The notes beneath the pieces were generated by a model. It was given only the letters and a program-made list of their open reading frames with translations, made no database searches and was not told where the DNA came from. A stretch of 64,000 nucleotides of DNA from positions 1 to 64,000 of the forward strand of contig JBCBDU010000004.1 in NCBI GenBank assembly GCA_038529355.1. Reading direction: 5' to 3'. The position numbers and the translations under genes were made by a program. The stretch is from CALBPI01 sp038529355. Its GTDB lineage: Bacteria > Pseudomonadota > Gammaproteobacteria > Steroidobacterales > Woeseiaceae. Shown piece by piece: positions 24,634 to 33,970 of this stretch (the stretch's first letter is position 1; each line of letters begins with the position of its first letter).

Positions 24634-25992
24634 ATGAGCGCAAGCATTGACCAGCACAGCCATTCCGTACCCGTAGCGACCAGCGATATTCAGCATATTC
24701 CCGGCGAACGGGGATTGCCATTACTGGGGCACTTGCCTGAGTTATTGCGCAATCCGCGCGGACTGCGGGCCCGAATGCACGACACCTACGGCCCCGTGTT
24801 CAAAACCCGCGTGCTCGGCCAATGGACGGTGAACCTGAATGGCGTCGATGCACTACAGATGGTGATGCAGGATCGTGAGCACAACTTTTCCAGCGAGCAG
24901 GGTTGGGATCACACGATCGGCAAGTTATTCAAACGCGGCCTGATGTTGCTTGACTTCGACGAGCATCGCTACCACCGGCGCATCTTGCAGACGGCGTTCA
25001 AAAGCGATGCGCTGGCACACTATCTCGACAGCATGCAGCAGGTTGCCAGGCAATCATTTGCAACATGGTCCGAGCAGTCAACCCTGCGAGTTTATCCGGC
25101 CATCAAACAACTGGCGCTGGACAACGCTGCAGTCGCTTTTCTCGGCATCGAACTCGACGCACGCGCCGATTCCCTGAACCAGGCGTTTATTGACACTGTC
25201 ACGGCGAGTCTGGCTGTCGTTCGATGGCCGATTCCCGGGCTCGCCTATCAGCGTGGTCTGAAAGGACGAGCGCTATTACACGAATTCTTCGCCAGTCAAA
25301 TTGCCGAGCGGCGTACGAAAGATGCGAGCGATATGTTTACGCTATTGTGTCAGGCAAGCAACGATGACGGCGAGGCGTTCAGCGATGAGGACATCATCAA
25401 TCACATGATTTTTCTGCTGATGGCCGCGCATGACACGGTCACCAGTTCACTCACCATCGCCATTCACGGCCTGGCCGCGCATCCGCAATGGCAGGAGCGA
25501 CTGCGTGCCGAAAATGCGGCCGTTGGCGATGGGCCGCTGGACTTTGCACAGCTCGATCAGCTCGAACAGACCGGTTGGCTGTTCAACGAAGCGTTGCGCT
25601 TGTGGGGTCCGGTGCCGTTGCTTCCGCGCCGTGCGTTGCGCGCCTTCCAGTTCGCGGACGTCGAAATTCCCGCGAACACGCAAATCGCGATTTCCCCGGA
25701 CAGCGCACACTACGATGCCAGCGTCTGGTCTAACCCAACCGCCTTCGATCCGGAGCGTTTCAGCCCGGCACGCGCCGAGCACAAGCAACACGCGTTTGCG
25801 TTTTGTCCGTATGGCGGCGGTGCGCACAAGTGCATCGGCATGCGCTTTGCGCAGATGCTGGCAAAAGTCGTGTTACGTGAATTCGTCACGACGTTCGATT
25901 GCACGTTGACCGACGGTTACGCGCTCGACATGCAACCGCTGCCCATCCCAAAGCCACGCGACGGCCTGCCAGTTCGGATTACGCGCAGATAA
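24634..25992 (+). CDS. Cytochrome P450
   Basis: A 452-residue soluble P450. Heme ligand Cys400 lies in FCPYGGGAHKCIGMRFAQ, the I-helix oxygen motif is AAHDT at 264-268, and the ExxR pair is Glu319/Arg322. The N-terminus has no membrane anchor and includes PGERGLPLLGHL, as in CYP120/CYP26-like enzymes that hydroxylate isoprenoid or retinoid compounds; the subfamily is a guess. GGAG seven bases before the ATG supports this start. No ferredoxin is adjacent. It diverges from the TetR-controlled beta-oxidation operon, so it may perform the first hydroxylation of the same substrate. Confidence 0.92.
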   Translation: MSASIDQHSHSVPVATSDIQHIPGERGLPLLGHLPELLRNPRGLRARMHDTYGPVFKTRVLGQWTVNLNGVDALQMVMQDREHNFSSEQGWDHTIGKLFKRGLMLLDFDEHRYHRRILQTAFKSDALAHYLDSMQQVARQSFATWSEQSTLRVYPAIKQLALDNAAVAFLGIELDARADSLNQAFIDTVTASLAVVRWPIPGLAYQRGLKGRALLHEFFASQIAERRTKDASDMFTLLCQASNDDGEAFSDEDIINHMIFLLMAAHDTVTSSLTIAIHGLAAHPQWQERLRAENAAVGDGPLDFAQLDQLEQTGWLFNEALRLWGPVPLLPRRALRAFQFADVEIPANTQIAISPDSAHYDASVWSNPTAFDPERFSPARAEHKQHAFAFCPYGGGAHKCIGMRFAQMLAKVVLREFVTTFDCTLTDGYALDMQPLPIPKPRDGLPVRITRR

Positions 25993-26108
25993 GCCGCAAC
26001 GGCACTGGCAGCGAGAACGTGCTGGTGCCGGCGACGCCGAACGCCGCGCAACGCAACTGTTGCGTCGCAGTCGCTAACAGCTCATACGACAAATTCGTTG
26101 AGCGTCGT

Positions 26109-26879
26109 CTACAGCGGATTGCAGCTATGACCACCGTCGACAGTAATCGTGCTGCCCGTGATGAAACTGCCAGCGTCACTGGCTAGCAGCAACATGGCAC
26201 CGTCCAGCTCTGAGCGCTCGCCAGGACGGCGCATTGGAATCCTGCGCAGCAACTTCTCCGAGTGCGCGGTTTCGAAGAACTCACGATTGATGTCGGTGAC
26301 GAAGAAGCCTGGTGCGATCGCATTCACGCGAATACCGCTGCGCACCCACTCCAACGCCAGCGCCTCGGTCATACGAATGACACCGGCCTTGGCGGCCGAG
26401 TAAGACGCCAGCATCATCTGCACACGGCGACCCAGAATCGATGCGATATTGACGATGCTACCCTGCGTTTGCGTCTCGATCATGCGTCTGGCCGTTGCTT
26501 GCGCGACCCAGAACACGCCTTTCAGATTCGTATCGATGACAGCATCGAAGTCCGCCTGCTCGACATCTACTGCGAACGCTTCGCGCGAAATGCCCGCGTT
26601 ATTAATTACAATGCTGGCCACGCCCAGCGCCTGCTCCGCGGCTGCGAGACCGTCGATGATCGAGGCGCGGTCGGTAACATCCATCGCAACGGCAAAGGTC
26701 TTGCGGCCATAGTGATCGGCGATTGCGGCTGCGGTTTGTTCCAGTTTATCGACACGCCGTGCAGCGAGGATGACATCCGCACCTGCCTCGGCGAGCGTCA
26801 TCGCAAATTGCTGACCGAGACCGGTACCAGCGCCTGTTACAAGCGCAGTGCGCCCGCTGACTGAAAAACGTTCATTCAT
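26109..26879 (-). CDS. SDR-family oxidoreductase, FabG-like
   Basis: A 256-residue classical SDR starting at ATG 26879, 4 bp after the thioesterase stop. TGAGTGLGQQ is the cofactor loop, NNAGIS the NAG motif, and YSAAKAG the Tyr/Lys active site; GSTITVDGG closes the protein as in FabG-type enzymes. It likely oxidises a 3-hydroxyacyl-CoA or an alcohol made by the operon. It is the last gene after icmF, crotonase and thioesterase. Confidence 0.88.
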   Translation of the reverse strand: MNERFSVSGRTALVTGAGTGLGQQFAMTLAEAGADVILAARRVDKLEQTAAAIADHYGRKTFAVAMDVTDRASIIDGLAAAEQALGVASIVINNAGISREAFAVDVEQADFDAVIDTNLKGVFWVAQATARRMIETQTQGSIVNIASILGRRVQMMLASYSAAKAGVIRMTEALALEWVRSGIRVNAIAPGFFVTDINREFFETAHSEKLLRRIPMRRPGERSELDGAMLLLASDAGSFITGSTITVDGGHSCNPL

Positions 26880-26883
26880 GATC

Positions 26884-27324
26884 TTATTCTCCGCTACGTT
26901 TGCGTAGCACAAAAGTACATTGGGCGGTCGCCGCGATCTGCTCGTCGGGGTCATCTGACAACGACGGATCGAGAATCACCGATTGGGTAAAGGCAGTCCG
27001 GCCGGTGCGACGTACGACTCTCCCTTCGGCAATCAACTCTGCGCCGGTTACAGCGCGGATGAAACTGGTCGTCTGCGTGGTAGTGATCGACACCATGCGA
27101 CCGCTCTGACCAACGTGCGCACTGAACGCCGCAGCGATATCGAGCATCGACATGATGATGCCGCCGTGCGCCATTGCCAGCGTATTGGTGTGGTGTTTTT
27201 CCAGCGGCATGCGCATGCGCACGAAACCTTCGCGTGCCTCAATGACACTGAAGCCGAGGAAGTCCAGATACGTGCCTTCGTAGTTCGGGATACCGAAATC
27301 TGCGGGTGTCATTCCGGTTGTCAT
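26884..27324 (-). CDS. PaaI-family hotdog thioesterase
   Basis: A 146-residue hotdog-fold protein. MAHGGIIMSMLDIAAAFSAH is the PaaI/4HBT signature: the HGG loop and the following acidic residue form the active site. Such enzymes hydrolyse acyl-CoAs and often rescue CoA from dead-end intermediates. The start codon overlaps the crotonase stop by one base (TGATG). Confidence 0.85.
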   Translation of the reverse strand: MTTGMTPADFGIPNYEGTYLDFLGFSVIEAREGFVRMRMPLEKHHTNTLAMAHGGIIMSMLDIAAAFSAHVGQSGRMVSITTTQTTSFIRAVTGAELIAEGRVVRRTGRTAFTQSVILDPSLSDDPDEQIAATAQCTFVLRKRSGE

Positions 27325-28073
27325 CAGACAAAACCCTGCAAGCGTTCGTCGGTGTCGGTGATGTCGAATTCCGATGTCGCTTCAATCGCCAACCCTTCGT
27401 GCAACGGCACGTCAGCGCTGCGTCGCCACAAGTCCTTGTAAGCGGCAATGACATCGTGACTGTTGGCAAGAATAGCGTCGAGGACCTCAGCAACATGCGC
27501 GTCGAGCGCGTCCGGCGCAACACTGGCATTGAACAAGCGCCATTGCACGCCCTCATCAGCCGTGAACGTGCGCGCCGTCAGCGCAAGCTCCGCCGCGATT
27601 CGACTACCGGCCTGTCTTGGCATCCGTTGCGACATACCCCACGTTGGTCTGACGCCCCACTTGGCATGCGTATCACCGAACTTGGCCTTGTTGCTCGCGT
27701 AGACCAGATCGCACCCGAGCACCAGCTCCAAGGCGCCGGTAAAGCAGTGACCGTTAACCTTCGCGATCACCGGCTTGCTCATTGTTGCCATCGTGTCGAT
27801 CGCACGGCGAGCCGGCACATCCAGAACGTCGCCCACCTTGCCATTGACGATCGGGCGCCCGCCGAGTGCCTTCAAGTCAACACCAGCCGAAAAACCGCGC
27901 CCTGCTCCGGTGATCACGACAGCATTGACCACAGGATCGCCGGCCGCCGCATCCAGTGCATCAGCCAACGCCTCCAGCATCGACGGCGTTAGCGCGTTCA
28001 ACGTTTCGGGTCGGTTCAGCGTGATTGTTGTAACGGCGTTGCCAGTCTGGACCAGCAATGATTCATGACTCAT
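27324..28073 (-). CDS. Enoyl-CoA hydratase/isomerase family protein
   Basis: A 249-residue crotonase-fold protein. GRGFSAGVDLKALGG forms the first oxyanion segment and VNGHCFTGALELVLGCDLVYA the second, with Glu in the first catalytic position (ALELVLG). AKWGVRPTWGMSQRM occupies the second acidic region but shows no Glu, a pattern shared by several isomerases. It lies 9 bp after icmF and overlaps the thioesterase start. Confidence 0.85.
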   Translation of the reverse strand: MSHESLLVQTGNAVTTITLNRPETLNALTPSMLEALADALDAAAGDPVVNAVVITGAGRGFSAGVDLKALGGRPIVNGKVGDVLDVPARRAIDTMATMSKPVIAKVNGHCFTGALELVLGCDLVYASNKAKFGDTHAKWGVRPTWGMSQRMPRQAGSRIAAELALTARTFTADEGVQWRLFNASVAPDALDAHVAEVLDAILANSHDVIAAYKDLWRRSADVPLHEGLAIEATSEFDITDTDERLQGFV

Positions 28074-28082
28074 TCAAATTTC

Positions 28083-31000
28083 CTACATGTTGCGGCGGTA
28101 CTCGCCGCCAACCTGATACAACGCGGCCGAAATCTGGCCCAGCGAGCAACTCTGCACAGCCTCAACGAGTGCCTCGAACACATTACCGCGCTCGCGTGCA
28201 ACCTGCTGCAGCTGCTGTAACGCTGCCGCCGTCTGTTCTGATTCATTCGCTTGATACGCGCGCAGTGCGGCAATCTGTTGGTGTTTTTCATCGTCGGTCG
28301 AGCGCATCAACTCCAGCTCATGCACTTCGTCTTCCTGCCCTTCGGGCGGCAGGAACGTATTGACACCGATCAGCGGCAAGCTGCCATCGTGCTTCTTGCT
28401 TTCGTAGTACAGACTCTCATCCTGGATTTTGCCGCGTTGATACATCGTGTCCATCGCGCCCAGCACACCACCGCGCTCCGAGATGCGCTCAAACTCCTGA
28501 TAGACCGCCTCTTCAACAAGGTCTGTCAGCTCGTCAATGACGAACGAGCCTTGCAACGGGTTTTCGCAAAAATTCAGACCTAACTCGCGGTTGATAATCA
28601 GTTGAATCGCAACTGCCCGTCGCACCGACTGCTCGGTCGGTGTCGTAATCGCCTCATCGAATGCATTGGTATGCAAACTGTTGCAGTTGTCGAATAATGC
28701 ATACAACGCCTGCAGCGTTGTACGAATATCATTAAAGCTGATTTCCTGCGCGTGCAGGCTGCGGCCGGAAGTCTGGATGTGGTATTTCATCATCTGGCTG
28801 CGCGGGCTTGCCCCATAGCGCTCTTTCATTGCACGCGCCCAGATGCGCCGCGCAACGCGACCGATCACCGCATACTCCGGATCCATGCCGTTGGAAAAAA
28901 AGAACGACAGGTTCGGCGCAAAATCATCGATGTCCATGCCACGCGCAAGATAGTACTCAACGATCGTAAAACCGTTTGACAGCGTGAACGCCAGCTGGCT
29001 GATCGGATTCGCACCGGCTTCGGCGATGTGATAGCCGCTGATCGACACGCTGTAATAATTGCGTACCTCGTGATCAATGAAGTACTGCTGGACGTCACCC
29101 ATCATCTTCATCGCGAATTCCGTCGAGAAAATACAGGTGTTTTGCGCCTGGTCTTCTTTGAGAATATCGGCCTGCACCGTGCCGCGAACCGTTTTCAATG
29201 TGTCACGCTTGATCGTCGCATAGGTTTGTGCATCAACCACCTCATGACCCGGAATACCCAACAGGCGCAAACCCAGGCCGTTGTGGCCAGTCGGCAGATC
29301 GCCAACATACTGCGGTCGCTGACGGTGCTCGAAGTAGGCGTCGATCTTCGTCTGCGCCGTATCCCAGCCGTTGTTGTCGTCAAGGTAGCGCTCGACCTGC
29401 TGATCAATCGCCGTGTTTAGGAAAAACGCCAGAATCATCGGCGCAGGACCGTTGATCGTCATCGACACTGACGTCGTCGGCGAACACAAATCGAAACCCG
29501 AGTAGAGTTTTTTCATGTCGTCAACGGTGGCAATTGACACGCCGGAATTGCCGACCTTGCCAAAAATATCCGGGCGCTCGTGCGGGTCTTCGCCATACAG
29601 CGTGACTGAATCGAACGCCGTCGATAGCCGCGCCGCAGGTTGGCCTTGCGAGAGAAAGTGAAAGCGTCGATTGGTGCGCTCCGGTGTGCCCTCACCTGCG
29701 AACATGCGAATCGGATCTTCGCCGGCACGCCGGTACGGATACACGCCGGCCGTGTACGGATAGCCACCCGGAAGATTCTCACACAGCAAGAACTTCAGCT
29801 GTTGCCCCCAATCCTCGCTCGATGGCGCTGCAATTTTTGGAATACGTTGCTGGCTCAGTGTCGTGCGATAGTTGTCGCCCGAGATTTCGCGGCCGCGCAC
29901 GGTGTAACTGAAGCGCTCGCTTTGCACGCCGGCCTTGCGCCCGGGCCAGACCTCCAACAGCGCAACCGATTCACTGGACAGACAACCAATCGCTTCCTGA
30001 TAACGTTGGCGCAATGTCAGCAGACTGTTATCGCCACCCTCGGTCAACGCCTGCGCGCTGTAGCGCGCCAACGGACGTGGCAACTCGGGATCCTGCAGCG
30101 CCTGCAATGCCATGTAGTAGTGTTGTGCCTGACTGGCCGATTCCGCTTCAGAAACCGCACGCGAATTCGCCTGGCGACCCTGTTCGGCGATTTCGGCGAG
30201 GTAACGCACGCGCGCGCCGGGAATCAGCGCAGCCTGCCGTGGTTCGCGGATGTCGCTGGTCTCGGCGACCGCCCAACGCGCCGCATCCAGTCCAAGCTTT
30301 TCGGTCAGACGCGCGCACAGTTGCGCAAACATCCACGTTAAACCCGGATCATTAAACTGACTGGCAATGGTTGGATACACCGGCACTTCATCATCGCTGG
30401 CATGGAACTGCAGACGGTTACGCTTCCACTGTTTGCGAATGTCGCGCAGTGCATCTTCGGCGCCACGTTTGTCGTACTTGTTCAGCACAATCAAATCGGC
30501 GTAGTCGAGCATATCGATCTTTTCCAGCTGACTCGCCGCACCGTAGTCCGACGTCATGACATAGGTAGAGAAATCCACGAGATCGACGATATCGCTATCA
30601 CTTTGGCCGATGCCCGCCGTCTCTACAACGATCAGGTCGAAACCGGCGCTTTTCAAAAACGCAACAATGTCATCGAGCATCTCACTGGTTGCACGGTGCT
30701 GCCTGCGCGTCGCAATCGAGCGCATGTACAGCTGCTCGGAGCGCAGTGTATTCATACGGATACGATCGCCCAGCAACGCACCGCCGGTGCGGCGACGCGT
30801 TGGATCCACGGCGACGACGGCAATGCGCCGGTCCGGGAAACTCAGTGTGAAGCGATTGAGCAGTTCATCGGTGACACTGGATTTACCGGCCCCACCGGTA
30901 CCGGTAATGCCGATAACCGGCACCGCACCCGCCAGTGACCATTCACGCCGCAATCGTACCAAGTCATCTTCGGCGATAGACTGTTGCTCGATAGCGGACA

Positions 31001-31535
31001 CCACCGCCGCGATATCGCGCGATTTACCGGTATCGACATCGACAGGCAACGCGCCGAAGTTGCCGCGTTGCGCTCGGCCCGCTTCGGTCGTGCGAATCAG
31101 ATCGTCGATCATCGCAGCGAGCCCCAACTGCATACCGTCATTCGGATGGTAGATACGCGCAACCCCGTAGGCCATCAGGTCCTGAATCTCTTCGGGTGTG
31201 ATCGTGCCACCACCACCGCCGAAGACCTTGATATGGTCGGCGCCCAGCTCGCGCAGCATGTCAATCATGTAGCGGAAGTATTCGTTGTGACCACCCTGGT
31301 ACGAACTGATCGCAATGCCGTCAGCATCTTCCTGGATTGCCGCGTGCACAACGTCCGCCACGCTGCGGTTGTGGCCTAAATGAATGACCTCCGCACCCTT
31401 CGACTGGATTAGCCGGCGCATGATGTTGATGGCAGCGTCATGCCCGTCGAACAGCGACGCGGCGGTGACAAATCGCAATGGCACCGGTTTGGGCTGCGAC
31501 GCGGCGCCCGAAGCCTGTTTAACACTCATGTTCAT
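28083..31535 (-). CDS. icmF: Fused isobutyryl-CoA mutase (IcmF)
   Basis: A 1150-residue adenosylcobalamin enzyme with three parts: B12-binding domain (about 18-150; Asp30 and His32 in DGHDAAIN), MeaB-like G-protein chaperone (about 200-500; P-loop GITGTGGAGKS at 210-220), and mutase barrel. The order is that of IcmF, which interconverts isobutyryl- and n-butyryl-CoA. AQNTCIF keeps the Gln typical of IcmF where methylmalonyl-CoA mutase has Arg. The GVYPYRR segment has Tyr where IcmF usually has Phe. The start is ATG 31535, with GGGAGAG upstream; the frame extends only to 31559. It heads an operon with crotonase, thioesterase and SDR, divergent from a TetR gene. Confidence 0.93.
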   Translation of the reverse strand: MNMSVKQASGAASQPKPVPLRFVTAASLFDGHDAAINIMRRLIQSKGAEVIHLGHNRSVADVVHAAIQEDADGIAISSYQGGHNEYFRYMIDMLRELGADHIKVFGGGGGTITPEEIQDLMAYGVARIYHPNDGMQLGLAAMIDDLIRTTEAGRAQRGNFGALPVDVDTGKSRDIAAVVSAIEQQSIAEDDLVRLRREWSLAGAVPVIGITGTGGAGKSSVTDELLNRFTLSFPDRRIAVVAVDPTRRRTGGALLGDRIRMNTLRSEQLYMRSIATRRQHRATSEMLDDIVAFLKSAGFDLIVVETAGIGQSDSDIVDLVDFSTYVMTSDYGAASQLEKIDMLDYADLIVLNKYDKRGAEDALRDIRKQWKRNRLQFHASDDEVPVYPTIASQFNDPGLTWMFAQLCARLTEKLGLDAARWAVAETSDIREPRQAALIPGARVRYLAEIAEQGRQANSRAVSEAESASQAQHYYMALQALQDPELPRPLARYSAQALTEGGDNSLLTLRQRYQEAIGCLSSESVALLEVWPGRKAGVQSERFSYTVRGREISGDNYRTTLSQQRIPKIAAPSSEDWGQQLKFLLCENLPGGYPYTAGVYPYRRAGEDPIRMFAGEGTPERTNRRFHFLSQGQPAARLSTAFDSVTLYGEDPHERPDIFGKVGNSGVSIATVDDMKKLYSGFDLCSPTTSVSMTINGPAPMILAFFLNTAIDQQVERYLDDNNGWDTAQTKIDAYFEHRQRPQYVGDLPTGHNGLGLRLLGIPGHEVVDAQTYATIKRDTLKTVRGTVQADILKEDQAQNTCIFSTEFAMKMMGDVQQYFIDHEVRNYYSVSISGYHIAEAGANPISQLAFTLSNGFTIVEYYLARGMDIDDFAPNLSFFFSNGMDPEYAVIGRVARRIWARAMKERYGASPRSQMMKYHIQTSGRSLHAQEISFNDIRTTLQALYALFDNCNSLHTNAFDEAITTPTEQSVRRAVAIQLIINRELGLNFCENPLQGSFVIDELTDLVEEAVYQEFERISERGGVLGAMDTMYQRGKIQDESLYYESKKHDGSLPLIGVNTFLPPEGQEDEVHELELMRSTDDEKHQQIAALRAYQANESEQTAAALQQLQQVARERGNVFEALVEAVQSCSLGQISAALYQVGGEYRRNM

Positions 31536-31589
31536 GGATGCTCTCCCGAGCGACAGCACGGCCGACCTGGCCTGCGGGTGACAACGGAA

Positions 31590-31609
31590 ATTTTAATGGG
31601 CATTAAAAT
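31590..31609. promoter_or_regulatory. Perfect 9-2-9 palindrome, likely TetR operator
   Basis: ATTTTAATG-GG-CATTAAAAT lies 55 bp upstream of icmF and 88 bp upstream of the divergent TetR gene. Exact 20-bp dyad symmetry in a divergent gap beside a TetR gene strongly suggests its binding site. No second copy was noticed elsewhere in the window. Confidence 0.7.
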
Positions 31610-31697
31610 ACGGCTAATCACCTTATGAATCAAGGCGCAAGCTGTTGTTGCAGCGCGCCACGCGTGGCCGTATTCTCGCACACGTGAGACGACGGAG

Positions 31698-32297
31698 ATG
31701 CCCACCTTGGACAATGTCAGCAGCGCCACCGCAGCATTTGGCGATAAGCGCGCGCAGCTGCTGCGGGCTGCGGCCCGGTGTTTCAACGAAAAAGGCTATA
31801 GCGGCACCTCGCTAAAGGATGTCGCGCGCCTGCTCGGGCTCACTGATGCGGCCATCTACTACTACATCGATGGCAAACAACAATTGGTCTACGAATGCTA
31901 TCTGCATGCGGCCGACATCGGCGCGCACGCTTTGGAATGCGCAAACACGGCCGGCGGCACCGGGCTCGAGATTGCCCACCGATACTTCTCACTGCATGTT
32001 GCAGCGCTTTGCGGCGATGCTGGCCCCGTTGCGATCATGAGCGAGATTCCGGCGCTACTGCCAGCGCACCGCGAGGATATTCTGGCGCGCTCGCGCCGTC
32101 ACAGCCGACAGTTCGAAGCGGTTCTGCGGCGCGGTATTGACGATGGCAGCATTATCGAATGTGACGTTCGCATGACCGGCAACGCGATTATGGGCGCGAT
32201 TAACTGGATACCAAAATGGTTTCATGGCGACGCCACCACGGCACAACACATTGAGGCGAGCTTTCCCGATTACCTCGCGCGCGGCCTTGCCTCGTGA
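31698..32297 (+). CDS. TetR/AcrR-family regulator of the icmF operon
   Basis: A 199-residue regulator with an N-terminal helix-turn-helix (about 18-64; SLKDVARLLGLTDAAIYYYIDGKQQLVYE) and an all-helical ligand domain, similar to KstR2/PsrA-type regulators of acyl-CoA degradation. The purine-rich ACGACGGAG touches the ATG at 31698, so a TTG at 31707 may be the real start. Its last codons overlap the next gene (GTGA). The operator palindrome lies between it and icmF. Confidence 0.88.
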   Translation: MPTLDNVSSATAAFGDKRAQLLRAAARCFNEKGYSGTSLKDVARLLGLTDAAIYYYIDGKQQLVYECYLHAADIGAHALECANTAGGTGLEIAHRYFSLHVAALCGDAGPVAIMSEIPALLPAHREDILARSRRHSRQFEAVLRRGIDDGSIIECDVRMTGNAIMGAINWIPKWFHGDATTAQHIEASFPDYLARGLAS

Positions 32298-33148
32298 GCC
32301 TGCGCCACGGTGTTGCTATTGCATTGCTGCTTGCGGTAATGAACTGCCATGCACAGTCTGCGCAGACCACAAAACCCGCAACGAAACCAGCGCTCGCGCT
32401 GTGGGAGTTTGGCGCCGGTTTCGCGGCCGCATCGACACCGAGTTATCCGGGCGCGAGTGGCAACCGCTTGCGCGCACTACCGATCCCGGTGGTGATTTAC
32501 CGCGGCAACTTCCTGCGCATTGGCGACGGCAGTGTGGCTTCCGGCCGGTTGTTTCGCAGCGACCGTATCAAACTGGATGTCAGCCTGAACGGCTCGTTTG
32601 ATGCGCGCAGCGAAGATGTCGATGTGCGGCGCAACATGCCAGACCTGGGATTCGCATTCGAGGTTGGACCCGAGATCGAATGGCAACTGAGCGACCCGAC
32701 AATTCGCGATCGTCGCTGGAAACTCGAGTTACCGTTGCGTGCTGCTTTCTCGCTGGATGATCGCAAACTCAACGAACGTGGCTTCGTGTTCAGCCCGCAG
32801 CTCGAATACGAGCGCCAGTTTGCCGACGGCCGCTACGAGTGGTCTGCCTCGGTGACCCCGAGTTTCGCGTCACGCAAGCTGCACGATTACTTTTTTACTG
32901 TTGCGCCGCAGTTCGCGACGGTCGACAGAGCCGCTTTTGAAGCGCAGGGTGGCTATCTACAAACAACGTTGGATCTGAGCCTGCAACGACGCGGTCGCAA
33001 GTCTTTTGCAGCCTTCGGCGTCAGCTATATCAGTTTCGCCGGCGGCGCGAACGACGATTCGCCATTGTATGAACAAGACAACGGCTGGCGCGCAGGCTTT
33101 GTCGTTGTGTGGCGATTGTGGGAAAGTAAGCAGCGTGCACCACGTTGA
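32294..33148 (+). CDS. MipA/OmpV-family outer membrane protein
   Basis: A 284-residue secreted protein starting at GTG within the TetR stop. Residues 1-21 form a signal peptide that ends near CHAQS. The mature part has the MipA/OmpV layout: an early EFGAGFAAASTPSYPGAS segment, then alternating beta strands ending in an aromatic strand (VVVWRLW). MipA scaffolds murein synthases in E. coli, while OmpV relatives are porins for small compounds; the role here is unknown. Co-transcription with the regulator suggests an uptake or envelope function tied to the pathway. Confidence 0.8.
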   Translation: MSLRHGVAIALLLAVMNCHAQSAQTTKPATKPALALWEFGAGFAAASTPSYPGASGNRLRALPIPVVIYRGNFLRIGDGSVASGRLFRSDRIKLDVSLNGSFDARSEDVDVRRNMPDLGFAFEVGPEIEWQLSDPTIRDRRWKLELPLRAAFSLDDRKLNERGFVFSPQLEYERQFADGRYEWSASVTPSFASRKLHDYFFTVAPQFATVDRAAFEAQGGYLQTTLDLSLQRRGRKSFAAFGVSYISFAGGANDDSPLYEQDNGWRAGFVVVWRLWESKQRAPR

Positions 33149-33214
33149 GCACGCTTCGAATATGCCGATCACGCAGACAGTCAAGGCGTACGATTTCGCA
33201 GGTATGATGTCCGG

Positions 33215-33958
33215 ATGAACATGCAACACGCAACAACACGCTTTGTGATTCTGACCTTGATGGCACTGGCAGGCGGCTGCGCCCCGGTGACCCAATCCAC
33301 TGCGCCGGATGCGCGACCTGGTGAGCCGGTCGCAGCAACCGGAGGCTTGCGCGACCGACAGCCGCCCGCCGCAGCGGAGCGTTTCTCCGTGGTTTCCGCA
33401 GCCAGCGAATTGCGCGTGCTGACGTTTCGTGACGGACCGATGGCGCGCTTTGGTCACAACCATGTCATTCGCAGCACGGCCATATCCGGCAGCATCTGGC
33501 TTGCTGACCCAATCAGTGACAGCATCGTGCGCATCGTACTTCCGGTTGATAGCCTGAGCGTTGACGAGCAGGCATTGCGCGACGAGGAAGGTGAGGGCTT
33601 CGAGTCGACGCCGGACGAAAAAGCGCGCAGCGGCACCCGCGCAAACATGCTCGGCGCCGCGCTGCTGAATCAGGCTGAGCACGCATTTGTGCGTGCAACC
33701 TGCGCCACTGATGCGCTCGCCGACGGGCAATGGCCACAGCAGATCACTTGCGAAGTCGGTATCGCCGGCAGCGACGTCTCGTTGACTCTGCCGATGGCGT
33801 TACAGATCGACGACAATCAGTTGATTGCTGAAGGCGAGGCAACAGTCACCCACGAGCAACTCGGACTGACGCCGTTCTCTGCGGCCGGCGGCGCGATCAG
33901 CGTCGCTGAAGGCATGACGCTGCGCTACCGCATCGTTGGTCAAAAACTCTCTAACTGA
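33215..33958 (+). CDS. YceI-family lipoprotein
   Basis: A 247-residue exported protein. The signal ends in LAGGC at 18-22, a lipobox with Cys22 as the lipid site. After a Pro/Ala-rich linker, residues 57-245 form a YceI-like lipocalin domain: SELRVLTFRDGPMARFGHNHVI is the typical opening with a conserved His. YceI proteins bind isoprenoid or amphiphilic lipids in the periplasm; no specific ligand can be assigned. It follows the MipA gene by 66 bp. Confidence 0.75.
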   Translation: MNMQHATTRFVILTLMALAGGCAPVTQSTAPDARPGEPVAATGGLRDRQPPAAAERFSVVSAASELRVLTFRDGPMARFGHNHVIRSTAISGSIWLADPISDSIVRIVLPVDSLSVDEQALRDEEGEGFESTPDEKARSGTRANMLGAALLNQAEHAFVRATCATDALADGQWPQQITCEVGIAGSDVSLTLPMALQIDDNQLIAEGEATVTHEQLGLTPFSAAGGAISVAEGMTLRYRIVGQKLSN

Positions 33959-33970
33959 CGCTGCGGTTGA

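Noticed and set aside
28083..31535. Methylmalonyl-CoA mutase with a separate MeaB fused by error
   Set aside because: The order B12 domain, G-protein, mutase and the AQNTCIF segment are those of IcmF; methylmalonyl-CoA mutase has its B12 domain at the C-terminus.
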